From: Acrocarpospora phusangensis
Lineage (GTDB): Bacteria > Actinomycetota > Actinomycetes > Streptosporangiales > Streptosporangiaceae
Assembly (NCBI RefSeq): GCF_016862995.1
Contig: NZ_BOOA01000060.1
Location: 1 to 49,227, forward strand
Reading direction: 5' to 3'
DNA length: 49,227 nucleotides
Of this stretch, positions 48,867-49,227 are shown piece by piece. The notes under the pieces are model-generated. The model had not been told where the DNA came from, did no database searches, and was given only the letters and a program-made list of their open reading frames with translations. The stretch's first letter is position 1. Each line of letters opens with the position of its first letter. Made by a program: the position numbers and the translations under genes.

Positions 48867-48966
48867 CAGAATGGACCGGCTCCTCCTGGCGCCGGTGCGG
48901 TGAACAGCGTCACCAGCCGTGAACGGCGTCGGATAACGGCGAGAGCCTGGTGATCGGTCCGTTCTG
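48867..48966 (-). repeat. Interspersed structured repeat, copy D (inverted)
   Basis: Exactly 100 bp between near-perfect inverted ends CAGAATGGACCG and CGGTCCGTTCTG (one mismatch). The core is at 48885-48944, inverted relative to B and C and in the same orientation as copy A, with one extra base. Confidence 0.8.
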
Positions 48967-49001
48967 ATTGGAGCGCTCAGCCGGGGGTGGATTCGTGTGC
49001 T

Positions 49002-49031
49002 TGGTCTGGTGGCGTCACCGCCACCAGACCA
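49002..49031. repeat. Perfect 13-bp stem-loop
   Basis: TGGTCTGGTGGCG, loop TCAC, CGCCACCAGACCA. It marks the switch from GC-rich repeat DNA to an AT-richer stretch (49032-49130) leading to the transposase start. It could be a bidirectional terminator shielding the IS element or lie near the IS end; the sequence does not decide. Confidence 0.7.
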
Positions 49032-49162
49032 GCTCGGAATATGTCATTAATCAACCAGGTGAATGGCAGTAGCTGATCGTAGGAATTAAGAACGTATTTG
49101 AGGAGTTGATCGTAGTCCGCGTATTGACGTGTTGAGGGCGTGGAAAGGTCCACCGTGGACCA

Positions 49163-49227
49163 GTGGCGCGGCGACGGGGGTACTTCTCGGACCTGACCGG
49201 TGAGCAGTGGAATCTCATCGAGCCCTT
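49163..49227 (+). mobile_element. IS5-family transposase, N-terminus (cut by window edge)
   Basis: From a GTG at 49163 the frame reads (M)ARRRGYFSDLTGEQWNLIEP, the standard N-terminal start of IS5/IS427-type transposases (DUF4096: GYPSDLTDxQWxLIEPL). Only 21 complete codons fit in the window. A short palindrome (GGTCCA-CCG-TGGACC, 49147-49161) directly precedes the start. The frame is closed upstream by a TGA at 49133, so GTG is the only start I see. The DDE domain and IS ends are not visible, so intactness cannot be judged. Confidence 0.65.

Noticed and set aside
48611-48966. Repeat copies as integron attC sites (they begin GCCTAAC)
   Set aside because: No matching GTTRRRY right end at the proper place, no cassette genes between copies, no integron integrase, and one copy lies 32 kb away at another gene end.

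Overview
The window comes from a high-GC actinomycete. The signs are pervasive G/C third positions, ATGA/GTGA-overlapped operons, IdeR/DmdR-type iron boxes, an actinobacterial-type isopropylmalate synthase tail and MbtH-dependent NRPS genes. The style fits Streptosporangiales or a related order, but I cannot place it further. The window is dominated by specialised metabolism and transport.

Region 1 (1-8138, + strand) is a tightly coupled operon whose start lies outside the window. It holds the C-terminus of a 2-isopropylmalate synthase homologue, a SnoaL/NTF2-like protein, a branched-chain aminotransferase, an M20 amidohydrolase of the N-carbamoyl-amino-acid hydrolase type, a stand-alone single-module NRPS (C-A-T-TE) and a SAM methyltransferase. 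IPMS plus aminotransferase next to an NRPS suggests a dedicated supply of a leucine-like or homologated amino acid. The product is unknown.

Region 2 (8135-16023, - strand) is a sugar uptake and catabolism operon. An IclR regulator with a palindromic operator over its own start codon is followed by an aldehyde dehydrogenase, a ribose-type ABC transporter (ATPase, permease, lipoprotein) and a secreted protein with a C-terminal discoidin domain. An 18-bp minisatellite (11 units) lies between the regulator and the dehydrogenase and stays open in the dehydrogenase frame.

Region 3 (16543-48970) is a hydroxamate siderophore locus. A divergent pair, ornithine/lysine N-monooxygenase and formyltransferase, shares an iron box. 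Five kb further on, a FepC/FepG/FepD-type ferric-siderophore importer is transcribed divergently from a 22.3-kb hexamodular NRPS gene, with two more iron boxes between them; MbtH follows by ATGA overlap. Reading the pockets by eye gives Ser in modules 2 and 5, N5-hydroxyornithine in module 3 (exact known code), related polar pockets in modules 4 and 6, and N-methyltransferases inside the A domains of modules 1 and 3. A six-residue, probably tris-hydroxamate, peptide siderophore is the natural reading. Oddities are a lost catalytic His in one C domain, a terminal E domain without a thioesterase, a remnant C domain at the N-terminus, and several low-complexity insertions. The locus is split by an unrelated block (VOC protein, DUF1348 protein, WYL regulator, epoxide hydrolase; 19033-22375).

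Region 4 (48582-49227) is non-coding and repeat-rich. It holds three copies of a ~100-bp structured repeat, two direct and one inverted, whose fourth copy sits at the other edge of the siderophore locus (16543-16601). Then come a perfect 13-bp hairpin and the first codons of an IS5-type transposase cut by the window edge.
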